Below are positions 1 to 4,857 of a stretch of 12,666 bases of DNA, piece after piece (position 1 is the first letter of the stretch; each line of letters starts with the position of its first letter). Position numbers and translations under genes: made by a program. The stretch is from CAZLLE01 sp964560425 (lineage in GTDB: Bacteria > Campylobacterota > Campylobacteria > Campylobacterales > QNZT01), in the NCBI GenBank assembly GCA_964560425.1, contig CAZLLE010000032.1:1-12666 (forward strand), read 5' to 3'. The notes beneath the pieces were generated by a model. The model was not told the origin of the DNA. It ran no database searches and saw only the letters and a program-made list of their open reading frames with translations.

Positions 1-84
1 GTGAAATGCACATTTGAAATGAATGCTGATTTGAATGCTTCGATTAATATAGCTGGGGCAGGATATGCCCTTAAAGCTTCTTAA
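1..84 (+). CDS. tnpB: TnpB, RNA-guided nuclease of IS200/IS605 elements (C-terminal 27 aa only)
   Basis: Frame 1 reads VKCTFEMNADLNASINIAGAG and then a short tail before TAA at 82-84. This is the end of the TnpB family: the last Cys of the zinc ribbon (normally C-x-x-C-G-f-e), followed at once by the RuvC-III motif NADLNASINIA, whose Asp (residue 10 here) is the third catalytic acidic residue of the RuvC nuclease. TnpB is an ancestor-type relative of Cas12 that cuts DNA under guidance of an RNA made from the right end of its own transposon. The gene is cut by the window edge, so the GTG at 1 is not a start. In the visible part the reading frame is open and the key Asp is present. Whether the missing 5' part is intact cannot be judged. 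Confidence 0.85.
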   Translation: MKCTFEMNADLNASINIAGAGYALKAS

Positions 85-143
85 ATATCTGGCATTAGTC
101 AGAGTTCAGAAGAATCCACCTCTTTTAAGGGGTTGAGTATCAA
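1..143 (+). mobile_element. Right end of an IS200/IS605-family element (partial)
   Basis: The window opens inside a tnpB reading frame, which stops at 84. It is followed by about 60 bases of non-coding sequence holding two hairpins (88-103 and 118-133) and then GAGTATCAA, ending near 143. In this family the right end is a subterminal hairpin followed a few bases later by a TCAA-type cleavage site, which is the arrangement seen here. The left end, any tnpA and most of tnpB lie outside the window, so I cannot say whether the element is intact, is a tnpB-only (IS1341-like) copy, or is decayed. The exact end (143 or one base to either side) is inferred from the TCAA motif and is not proven by an empty-site comparison. 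Confidence 0.75.
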
Positions 144-159
144 AAGGAAATTTGTTAAG
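85..159 (+). ncRNA. Probable 3' part of the TnpB guide RNA (omega-RNA/reRNA)
   Basis: In studied IS605 elements the TnpB guide RNA covers the tnpB 3' end and the right-end hairpins, and its guide is the roughly 16 nt of flanking DNA directly after the element. Here two stems can be drawn: 88-103 (6 bp including one G-T pair, loop ATTA) and 118-133 (ACCTC/GGGGT, loop TTTTAA). GAGTATCAA follows and ends at 143. The predicted guide would be 144-159 (AAGGAAATTTGTTAAG). The RNA probably begins further upstream, inside tnpB. The assignment comes from the family model; no expression evidence is visible. Confidence 0.45.
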
Positions 160-221
160 AGTGGTTGAAAATAGTCAAAGTAAAAAGATTTTTATTTTAA
201 TAGTGTTAAATATAATAAATA

Positions 222-240
222 GTAGGAATAACTTTCCTAC
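222..240 (-). terminator. Hairpin terminator after rpsU
   Basis: GTAGGAA (222-228) and TTCCTAC (234-240) form a perfect 7-bp stem with a 5-base loop, 14 bases beyond the rpsU stop. Read on the minus strand, the stem is followed by TATTTATTATATTT, which is T-rich but not a pure U-tract. The plus-strand side is not T-rich, so it fits a terminator for rpsU and not for the IS element. Confidence 0.6.
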
Positions 241-254
241 CATCTATAAAGAGA

Positions 255-467
255 TTACAGTCTAGACTCGTATCTTCTAAGCATATAAAGCTTTTTAAGC
301 ATTTTTTTCTTAGCAGCAATTTTCTGTTTTTTTCTCTTTTCTGTACCTGTCTCAAAGAATTTTCTAGCTCTTTTTTCAGTTACAATCAAGTTTCTATCAG
401 TTTGCTTTTTGAATTTTCTATACGCTTCTTCAAAAGATTCACTGTGTTTTACAACAATACCTGGCAT
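255..467 (-). CDS. rpsU: 30S ribosomal protein S21
   Basis: This 70-residue protein starts MPGIVVKHSESFEEAYRKFK and ends KKKMLKKLYMLRRYESRL, the full-length bacterial S21 pattern with its Arg/Lys-rich helical C-terminus. S21 sits on the platform of the small ribosomal subunit near the anti-Shine-Dalgarno end of 16S rRNA and helps select mRNAs. The start is fixed by the conserved N-terminal MPGI and by an AAAGGTGG Shine-Dalgarno about 10 bases upstream. A TATAAT box lies in the short gap before the upstream gene, and a hairpin terminator follows, so the gene appears to be its own transcription unit. It converges with the IS605 remnant, which has landed just beyond its terminator. Confidence 0.97.
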   Translation of the reverse strand: MPGIVVKHSESFEEAYRKFKKQTDRNLIVTEKRARKFFETGTEKRKKQKIAAKKKMLKKLYMLRRYESRL

Positions 468-505
468 GTGGATATCACCACCTTTACTCTAAAATTTGAA
501 GGTGC

Positions 506-511
506 ATTATA
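506..511 (-). promoter_or_regulatory. -10 box of the rpsU promoter
   Basis: The minus strand reads GGTATAATGC, a perfect TATAAT hexamer, 38 bases upstream of the rpsU ATG. Its expected transcription start is near 499, giving a short leader that contains the Shine-Dalgarno. No good -35 hexamer is seen 16-18 bases upstream, which is common for sigma-70 promoters of Campylobacterota. Confidence 0.65.
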
Positions 512-522
512 CCTTGAAAAGC

Positions 523-1143
523 TTAATCTATAATTTCATAAACTACCCTGTTTTCCTCTATAGTATCTATAATCTCTTTTTTTATGTTTTTTATATAAAA
601 ATCATCTGGAGTTCTAATATATTTTTCCGCTTTTTCAATAATCCTTAATGCCTCTTTTAGTGTATCAATTTGCTCTTTTTTTGCATTTTTTAGTAGTTTA
701 TTTGCCATTGTATATCCTACATCTCTATATAGTTTCATTTGAAAAAGACCTAGTTCACTCTCTTCCCAAATACCTTTACTAGTAACATCATCAAGATAAG
801 CAAAAAGTTTTGAAGCTAGTCTAATATACTCTTGATCTTTTGTTTTATCCTTACTGATTATAGACAAGATAATATAGTGAGAATATAGATAATCATATTG
901 ATCTATGACTCTATTACCTGATGTTTGTAGTGAAAGTGTAAGTGTCTCTATCGCTCCATTTAGAGCGTTTTCTTGTTCTCCTTTGAGAAAAGAATTTTTT
1001 GTTTGTTTGAATTTTTGATATATCTCATATTTACTCTCTGGTGTAACTTCACTCTCTTGATAGATCAGTTCAGGTAGAGGTGTGGCAATAATTTGTATTG
1101 AAAAAATTACTAATAGAGTAAAAATTTTATTAAAAAAGTGCAT
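523..1143 (-). CDS. Exported helical protein of unknown function
   Basis: I do not recognise this 206-residue protein. It begins MHFFNKIFTLLVIFSIQIIA, a typical Sec signal peptide with likely cleavage after Ala20. There is no Cys at that point, so it should be soluble in the periplasm. The rest is predicted largely alpha-helical, rich in Lys, Glu, Leu and Ile (for example residues 40-80 and 150-195), with a general look of TPR-like helix pairs but no signature I can name. It lies 54 bp downstream of the peptidoglycan-peptidase gene on the same strand with no clear terminator between them, so co-transcription is possible. Its Shine-Dalgarno (AAGGGA) sits at the foot of a 10-bp hairpin. rpsU follows but has its own promoter. 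Confidence 0.8.
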   Translation of the reverse strand: MHFFNKIFTLLVIFSIQIIATPLPELIYQESEVTPESKYEIYQKFKQTKNSFLKGEQENALNGAIETLTLSLQTSGNRVIDQYDYLYSHYIILSIISKDKTKDQEYIRLASKLFAYLDDVTSKGIWEESELGLFQMKLYRDVGYTMANKLLKNAKKEQIDTLKEALRIIEKAEKYIRTPDDFYIKNIKKEIIDTIEENRVVYEIID

Positions 1144-1152
1144 ATTTTTTCC

Positions 1153-1184
1153 CTTATGATATTTTTGAAATATTATATCATAAG
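1153..1184 (-). promoter_or_regulatory. Perfect 10-bp inverted repeat abutting a Shine-Dalgarno
   Basis: CTTATGATAT (1153-1162) and ATATCATAAG (1175-1184) are exact inverted copies with a 12-base spacer. On the minus strand the descending arm runs straight into GGGAAAAAAT and the ATG at 1143, so the AAG of the AAGGGA ribosome-binding site is inside the stem. No T-run follows on either strand, which argues against a simple terminator. It could be an RNA hairpin that tunes translation, an operator for a dimeric repressor, or a weak mRNA-stabilising stem. Confidence 0.5.
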
Positions 1185-1197
1185 AAAAAAAATATTT

Positions 1198-1734
1198 TTA
1201 CCAATATCGAATAGGTCCTGTATCAATATGCATAAATCCACTTTTTGGGTAATATCCGACTCCACCTCGTTGTAGAAATTTGGCTAGTTTTTTAAGATCT
1301 TTGAGTTCGGTTCCGGGGAGATTTATATCTATAGCTTGTGCTTTTAGATGGTAGCTTTTTTTTGCAACACCCTCTGTAGTTCTATTTAACATCTTGTTTG
1401 TTTTTTCTGAACGGTAACCTGAAATTACACGAAATGCTTTGTCTGTGTCACGAATAAGTTGTACAGCATAAAGAAGATCAAGAAGTTTTAGATCCATCTC
1501 TTTGACTTCACCTGTTCTATAATCTCTTAAAAAGTGGTTGATATTAGCTATCTCATCTTTTACAAAATGATCTTTTGCCCAATATGTTGCTTTTAGGTGT
1601 TCACCTGTGTGAATATTAAAAAGTTTAATTGAGCGATCAACTGGTAATCTATATGAAAATAGTTCATAAGGGCTAACCATGAGTCCTGTACCTAGAATAA
1701 TACTTTTTTTTAGAAAATTTCTTCTTTGATTCAT
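1198..1734 (-). CDS. Tat-exported DUF882/M15-family peptidoglycan peptidase (MepK/YcbK-like)
   Basis: This 178-residue protein begins MNQRRNFLKKSIILGTGLMV, a twin-arginine signal (RRNFLK) followed by a hydrophobic stretch. The mature part has the DUF882/peptidase M15-like zinc signature: SGYRS at 105-109, SYHLKAQAIDI with His129 and Asp136, and FMHIDTG with His169 and Asp171. His129, Asp136 and His169 are the expected zinc ligands. E. coli YcbK (MepK), also a Tat substrate, is a murein endopeptidase that cuts 3-3 cross-links, so a role in cell-wall cross-link turnover in the periplasm is likely; the exact bond cleaved is inferred. The length matches the family and all key residues are present. 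The gene follows a terminator for the upstream aminotransferase operon, so it probably has its own promoter in the AT-rich gap 1735-1840, though I see no convincing box there. Confidence 0.88.
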   Translation of the reverse strand: MNQRRNFLKKSIILGTGLMVSPYELFSYRLPVDRSIKLFNIHTGEHLKATYWAKDHFVKDEIANINHFLRDYRTGEVKEMDLKLLDLLYAVQLIRDTDKAFRVISGYRSEKTNKMLNRTTEGVAKKSYHLKAQAIDINLPGTELKDLKKLAKFLQRGGVGYYPKSGFMHIDTGPIRYW

Positions 1735-1840
1735 TGTATGTTTTGTCCATTTTTATAAATTATTTTAAAATAGATCGGCACAATGTAGAAAAAATTAATA
1801 GGAGATTTGAATTTTTTTGTTAAAAAGTTGAATTATTATG

Positions 1841-1866
1841 AAGGTGTGATCAAAAGATCACACCTT
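1841..1866 (-). terminator. Strong hairpin terminator after the aminotransferase gene
   Basis: AAGGTGTGATC (1841-1851) and GATCACACCTT (1856-1866) form a perfect 11-bp stem closed by a 4-base loop, only 3 bases past the aminotransferase stop codon. Beyond it on the minus strand comes CATAATAATT and later CTTTTT, a poor U-tract. It is still the only strong stem here and fits the end of the operon that starts at 4548. The rest of the gap, 1735-1840, is AT-rich and shows no gene. Confidence 0.75.
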
Positions 1867-1869
1867 ATG

Positions 1870-3033
1870 TTAGTATGTTTCGCAAAAATCTTTGATTCTT
1901 TTGATTCCTTCTCTAATACTCTCTTCATCTGTTGCAAAAGAGAATCTAAAATATCCCTCACTACCAAATCCAATACCGGGTACTAAAGCTACACCCTTTT
2001 GGGAAAGAAGATCTTTACAAAATTGGATTGAGTCATTTGATACTTTTTTGATATTTACAAATAGATAAAAAGCTCCATCTGGAGTAGCGACGGATAGTTT
2101 ATCACTTTGATTAAAAAGCTCTACTGCCAAATCTCTTCTTTTTTTGAACTCTTTTTTCATCATGGCAATATCTTCATCGGCACTTCCATCCAATCCTGCT
2201 ATTGCTGCATGTTGAGTGATTGAGCAGATATTTGATGTACTTTGACTTTGAAGTTTTTTCATAGCATCAACAATATCTTGTTTTGGTGATGCAAGATAAC
2301 CAAATCTCCAGCCTGTCATGGCTACTGATTTGCTTAGACCATTGATTGTTACTGTTCTCTCAAACATATCATTACTTATACTAGCAGTTGCTACAAAATC
2401 TGTATCATATATAAGTTTTTCATACATTTCATCAGAGGCGATTAATATATCCGTCCCTTTTAAAACTTCTCCAATAGCAGTAAGTTCCTCTTTTGAATAG
2501 GCTGCCCCACTTGGATTTGATGGGCTTGTAAGAATTAACATTTTTGTTTTATCTGTGATTGTATCTTTTAGTTGCTGTGGTGTAATTTTGAAATTATCAA
2601 CATCTTGTGTCTCTATATATATAGGAGTAGCATCACTATATATTACTAATTCAGGATAAGTTACCCAGTATGGAGCAGGTATAATTACTTCATCACCTTT
2701 ATCCAAAACGGTTTGAAATAGATTAAAAAGTGACTGTTTTGCACCATTACTTGCTATGATTTGAGATGTTTTATACTCAAGGTTGTTATCTCTTTTGAGT
2801 TTATTTTGGATAGCTTCAAGAAGTGAAGGCATACCTGGTACAGCGGTATATTTTGTATAACCTGCATTAATTGCTGCAATACCTGCATCTTTAATTACTT
2901 GAGGAGTATTAAAATCTGGCTCTCCTGCTGAAAAACTAAGGATATCTTTTCCCTCTGCCTTTAGCTCTTGAGCTAATGTGGATATTGCAATAGTTAGTGA
3001 TGGTGATAGGCTTTGTACTCTTTTTGAAAGCAT
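1870..3033 (-). CDS. aspC: Aspartate aminotransferase (class I, PLP-dependent)
   Basis: With the chosen start the protein has 387 residues, typical of class I-gamma aspartate aminotransferases. It swaps the amino group between aspartate and 2-oxoglutarate in the cytoplasm, linking the TCA cycle to amino-acid synthesis. Visible signatures are FSAGEPDF near the N-terminus, SPSNPSGA with Asn173, SDEMYEKL with Asp201 and Tyr204, the PLP lysine Lys235 in NGLSKSVAMTGWRFGY, and the substrate-carboxylate Arg363 in YFRFSFA. A longer frame starts with TTG at 3072, but the ATG at 3033 has an AAAGG Shine-Dalgarno 8 bases upstream and begins with MLSKRVQSL, as the family does. The gene lies 56 bp after the preceding gene with no terminator between, so it is likely the last gene of the Hsp20-thioredoxin operon. 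Activity on prephenate or aromatic substrates cannot be excluded. Confidence 0.93.
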   Translation of the reverse strand: MLSKRVQSLSPSLTIAISTLAQELKAEGKDILSFSAGEPDFNTPQVIKDAGIAAINAGYTKYTAVPGMPSLLEAIQNKLKRDNNLEYKTSQIIASNGAKQSLFNLFQTVLDKGDEVIIPAPYWVTYPELVIYSDATPIYIETQDVDNFKITPQQLKDTITDKTKMLILTSPSNPSGAAYSKEELTAIGEVLKGTDILIASDEMYEKLIYDTDFVATASISNDMFERTVTINGLSKSVAMTGWRFGYLASPKQDIVDAMKKLQSQSTSNICSITQHAAIAGLDGSADEDIAMMKKEFKKRRDLAVELFNQSDKLSVATPDGAFYLFVNIKKVSNDSIQFCKDLLSQKGVALVPGIGFGSEGYFRFSFATDEESIREGIKRIKDFCETY

Positions 3034-3041
3034 ATTCTTAA

Positions 3042-3046
3042 CCTTT
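3042..3046 (-). promoter_or_regulatory. Shine-Dalgarno deciding the aminotransferase start
   Basis: The minus strand reads AAAGG, then 8 bases, then ATG at 3033. The alternative TTG at 3072 has no comparable site, so the 13 extra N-terminal residues (basic and not family-like) are probably not made. Confidence 0.7.
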
Positions 3047-3089
3047 AATTTAAATTTTTTGGAGTATATCAAATTAAAAGTTTAGAAAC

Positions 3090-3452
3090 TCAAAAATTAT
3101 CAAAATCTCTCTTTTTATGTTTATCTTTTTTGTTATTTCTTTTTCGTTTGATCTTCTGTAATCCATTGGCAGTTCGTAAAATATATCTCTGCTCCTCTTC
3201 AAAATCAAACTCTTTAAGAGGAATATTTCTAATATACTCTACAAGTTTTTCAACTCCATTATAATACTCACTATCAAGTGGTACTTTTTGAAGATCTTCA
3301 AAAGGTTTTGAAATTCTCTCTATAAGAGTTAAAAAGTTCTCTTTTGTACTGTTATCTTTGGATAAAGAGCTTACACATTTGCTAATAAATCTCTCTAATA
3401 ATCTAGTGTAGATAATTAGCAGATGTTTTTTGCCTCTCTCTGTAGCTCTCAT
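3090..3452 (-). CDS. Small protein of unknown function with a lysine-rich tail
   Basis: I do not recognise this 120-residue protein. It has no signal peptide or membrane segment. Residues 1-95 look helical with mixed charge, and the end (about 100-115, KIKRKRNNKKDKHKKR) is a dense basic stretch that could bind nucleic acid or ribosomes; that is inference from charge only. Its ATG overlaps the stop of the thioredoxin-like gene by ATGA, and no clear Shine-Dalgarno precedes it, so its translation is probably coupled to that gene. The position between a thioredoxin/Hsp20 pair and the aminotransferase suggests an operon member, but not its role. Confidence 0.8.
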   Translation of the reverse strand: MRATERGKKHLLIIYTRLLERFISKCVSSLSKDNSTKENFLTLIERISKPFEDLQKVPLDSEYYNGVEKLVEYIRNIPLKEFDFEEEQRYILRTANGLQKIKRKRNNKKDKHKKRDFDNF

Positions 3453-3784
3453 GAAGAGGTCATGATAGAGTAAGGTCTATCTATCTTTGCAATTAATTGA
3501 GCTACACTTACATTTCTACTCTCTCTAGCAAACTCTTTGCCATCAAGAAATACTAATATTGTAGGCACAGAAAATATATTAAAACTAGCAGGAATTTCAG
3601 GTGTAAGGCTACTATCTATAAAATATTGTCTAATTTTTGGAAAATTTTCCTCAAAAGCTTCACTTATTTTTGGCTTGAGTGCATGGCAAACATTACATGT
3701 TGGAGTAGAGAAGTAGAATAGTACGCCTATCTCTTCTCTTATAATTTGGTTTACTTCATCTAGTGAGAGTATATCTGTTTTCAT
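3449..3784 (-). CDS. Thioredoxin-fold protein, CNVC active site
   Basis: This 111-residue protein has thioredoxin-family features: a first strand VLFYFSTPTCNVCHALKP with the redox motif Cys30-Asn-Val-Cys33, and the cis-proline Pro74 in FSVPTILVFLDGKE. No signal peptide is present, so it should act in the cytoplasm as a thiol-disulfide exchanger. The classical thioredoxin motif is CGPC. CNVC and the preceding Thr-Pro-Thr mark it as a side branch and not the housekeeping TrxA. Its start overlaps the stop of the Hsp20-domain gene and its stop overlaps the start of the next gene, both by 4 bases, so the three are translationally linked. Target proteins are unknown; the neighbouring chaperone-like protein makes a proteostasis or oxidative-stress role plausible. 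Confidence 0.88.
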   Translation of the reverse strand: MKTDILSLDEVNQIIREEIGVLFYFSTPTCNVCHALKPKISEAFEENFPKIRQYFIDSSLTPEIPASFNIFSVPTILVFLDGKEFARESRNVSVAQLIAKIDRPYSIMTSS

Positions 3785-4548
3785 AGTTGTGTCTTATTTT
3801 TGATTTTGGGTATTGTAATCTCTAATATACCGTTTTCATAATTAGTTTTAAGATGGTCTATAAAAGCATCTTCAGGAAGCAGTACAATCTCTTGGCTTCT
3901 TCTATCCTCTAGTGTGAGGTTATTATCCTCTTTTTGCATTATTACAATAGTTAGGATACTATTTTTTGTTTTGATATCTATAGTAGAACTTTTTCCTCCG
4001 GGTACTTCTGTTTTGAGGTAATAGTTATCTCCTAAATCTTCAAGTTTTAACTCTCTTGTATGTTTTAGCCCCTCTATTAATTGACTGAAAAATGGATCTT
4101 TTTTTAGCTCCTCTGATAATTTATCAAACTCTTGAGGCAGTTTTTGAAGCCCCTCTTGAAGCTGTTTGATCCCCTCTTGTGCCTGTTCTTTGAACTGTTT
4201 TAGCCCCTCTTTCATCTCTTTTGATCCAAAAATATCGGTAAAAATTTTGGTAATATCTTTTTCAATCTGTTCAGGGTTCAATGAAGGTATAGAATCATTT
4301 AACTCTTTTTGTTTAGATGTCAAATTATTTACCTCTTCATGTGGATTAGATTTTTCCTCTTTTTTCTCAACTACCAAGGGTGTCTTATCAATGTTAATGG
4401 TTATTTTTGGTTCATCTTTTTTTATGATCTCTTTTGTGATATTTAGATCATTTTTTGCCTGATTATCTTTCTTGTAAAGCAGATAGCTTTGAAATGCAAT
4501 AGTTGCAACTAATATCGTAATTATAAAATATATTAAATTTTTATTCAT
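3781..4548 (-). CDS. Membrane-anchored small heat-shock (Hsp20/alpha-crystallin domain) protein
   Basis: This 255-residue protein has three parts. Residues 5-25 (LIYFIITILVATIAFQSYLL) form one hydrophobic segment without a clear cleavage site, most likely an uncleaved anchor. Residues 30-165 are charged and helical, with a Gln/Glu/Lys/Leu-rich stretch at 112-150 (repeats of EGLKQ-, EGIKQL-, EGLQKL) suited to a coiled coil. Residues 172-250 resemble an alpha-crystallin domain: NYYLKTEVPG, then I-L-T-I-V-I, and the terminal ENGILEITIPK, the near-invariant end of Hsp20 proteins. Small heat-shock proteins hold unfolding clients without ATP; a membrane-tethered form is unusual. The topology is unclear because positive charges flank both sides of the anchor. 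An AAGGA Shine-Dalgarno lies just upstream. It is first in an operon with the thioredoxin-like gene. No CIRCE or HAIR heat-shock operator is visible upstream. Confidence 0.85.
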   Translation of the reverse strand: MNKNLIYFIITILVATIAFQSYLLYKKDNQAKNDLNITKEIIKKDEPKITINIDKTPLVVEKKEEKSNPHEEVNNLTSKQKELNDSIPSLNPEQIEKDITKIFTDIFGSKEMKEGLKQFKEQAQEGIKQLQEGLQKLPQEFDKLSEELKKDPFFSQLIEGLKHTRELKLEDLGDNYYLKTEVPGGKSSTIDIKTKNSILTIVIMQKEDNNLTLEDRRSQEIVLLPEDAFIDHLKTNYENGILEITIPKIKNKTQL

Positions 4549-4576
4549 GTTTTTTCCTTCTAGTTATTGAAGCTTA

Positions 4577-4582
4577 ATTGTA
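4577..4582 (-). promoter_or_regulatory. Candidate extended -10 box for the Hsp20-domain operon
   Basis: The minus strand reads TTTGATACAATTAAG, that is TG-A-TACAAT, an extended -10 element 28 bases upstream of the ATG at 4548. No -35 match is clear. A short dyad, GTTAA-N9-TTAAC (4593-4611), flanks the place where the -35 region would be. Confidence 0.45.
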
Positions 4583-4737
4583 TCAAATAAGGGTTAATCA
4601 TGCTATTTAACAATAGATTTCTTCTAGATAAATATTAAAATTTGTCATTTCCCCATATTCCACTATTTATTTTATATGTTTTTTAGTTTTGAGAAATTAA
4701 ATTAACTTATTAAAAAATAATTTATTTAATATTGAGT

Positions 4738-4743
4738 GATAAT
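4738..4743 (+). promoter_or_regulatory. Weak candidate -10 box for the lipoprotein operon
   Basis: GAGTGATAATG contains GATAAT preceded at a short distance by TG, 61 bases before the leader ORF start. Upstream, 4690-4735 is almost pure A/T and could act as an UP-like element. TAAAAT at 4747-4752 is an equally possible box. The divergent gap 4549-4803 holds no other gene that I can support. Confidence 0.3.
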
Positions 4744-4790
4744 GTTTAAAATAATTTATGTTTTTGTCGATTTATTGTTTGAAGAAACTA

Positions 4791-4797
4791 AAAGGAG
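4791..4797 (+). promoter_or_regulatory. Strong Shine-Dalgarno of the 17-codon leader ORF
   Basis: AAAGGAG lies 6 bases before the ATG at 4804. It is the best ribosome-binding site in this part of the window, yet it serves an ATG that is out of frame with the long lipoprotein, which is why the leader ORF is called. Confidence 0.75.
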
Positions 4798-4803
4798 ATT
4801 TCT

Positions 4804-4857
4804 ATGGCAATAGTGGATTTGGTGTTTATAGCGAACCTAAAAGTGAGGCTCTCATGA
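4804..4857 (+). CDS. 17-aa leader peptide, translationally coupled to the large lipoprotein
   Basis: ATG at 4804 with AAAGGAG six bases upstream opens a frame reading MAIVDLVFIANLKVRLS and stops at TGA 4855-4857. That TGA overlaps the ATG at 4854-4856 which starts the lipoprotein signal peptide. The ATGA overlap is the same coupling device used twice in the minus-strand operon of this window. The peptide has no run of one amino acid that would suggest classical attenuation, and no nearby terminator hairpin. It probably loads ribosomes for the downstream gene, whose own GTGAGG site is weaker. It could also be the degraded remnant of an earlier N-terminus. Whether the peptide has a function of its own is unknown. 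Confidence 0.6.
   Translation: MAIVDLVFIANLKVRLS

Noticed and set aside
479..504. Inverted repeat CACCTT...AAGGTG that could hide the rpsU Shine-Dalgarno
   Set aside because: The CACCTT arm lies between the TATAAT box and the expected transcription start near 499, so it would be almost wholly absent from transcripts made from this promoter.
1752..1783. Possible promoter (TTGTGC and TATAAA) for the MepK-like gene
   Set aside because: The spacing between the boxes is about 20 bases and the region is so AT-rich that TATAAA-like words are expected by chance.
3034..3072. TTG start adding 13 residues to the aminotransferase
   Set aside because: The ATG at 3033 has an AAAGG site 8 bases upstream and gives the usual family N-terminus; the extension is basic and has no supporting ribosome site.
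4549..4757. Search for CIRCE or HAIR heat-shock operators upstream of the Hsp20-domain gene
   Set aside because: Neither TTAGCACTC-N9-GAGTGCTAA nor CTTGAGT-N7-ACTCAAG, nor a near match, is present.
4758..4853. N-terminal extension of the large lipoprotein from ATG 4758
   Set aside because: No Shine-Dalgarno precedes 4758, the extra 32 residues do not look like a signal peptide, and they would bury the lipoprotein signal that begins at 4854.
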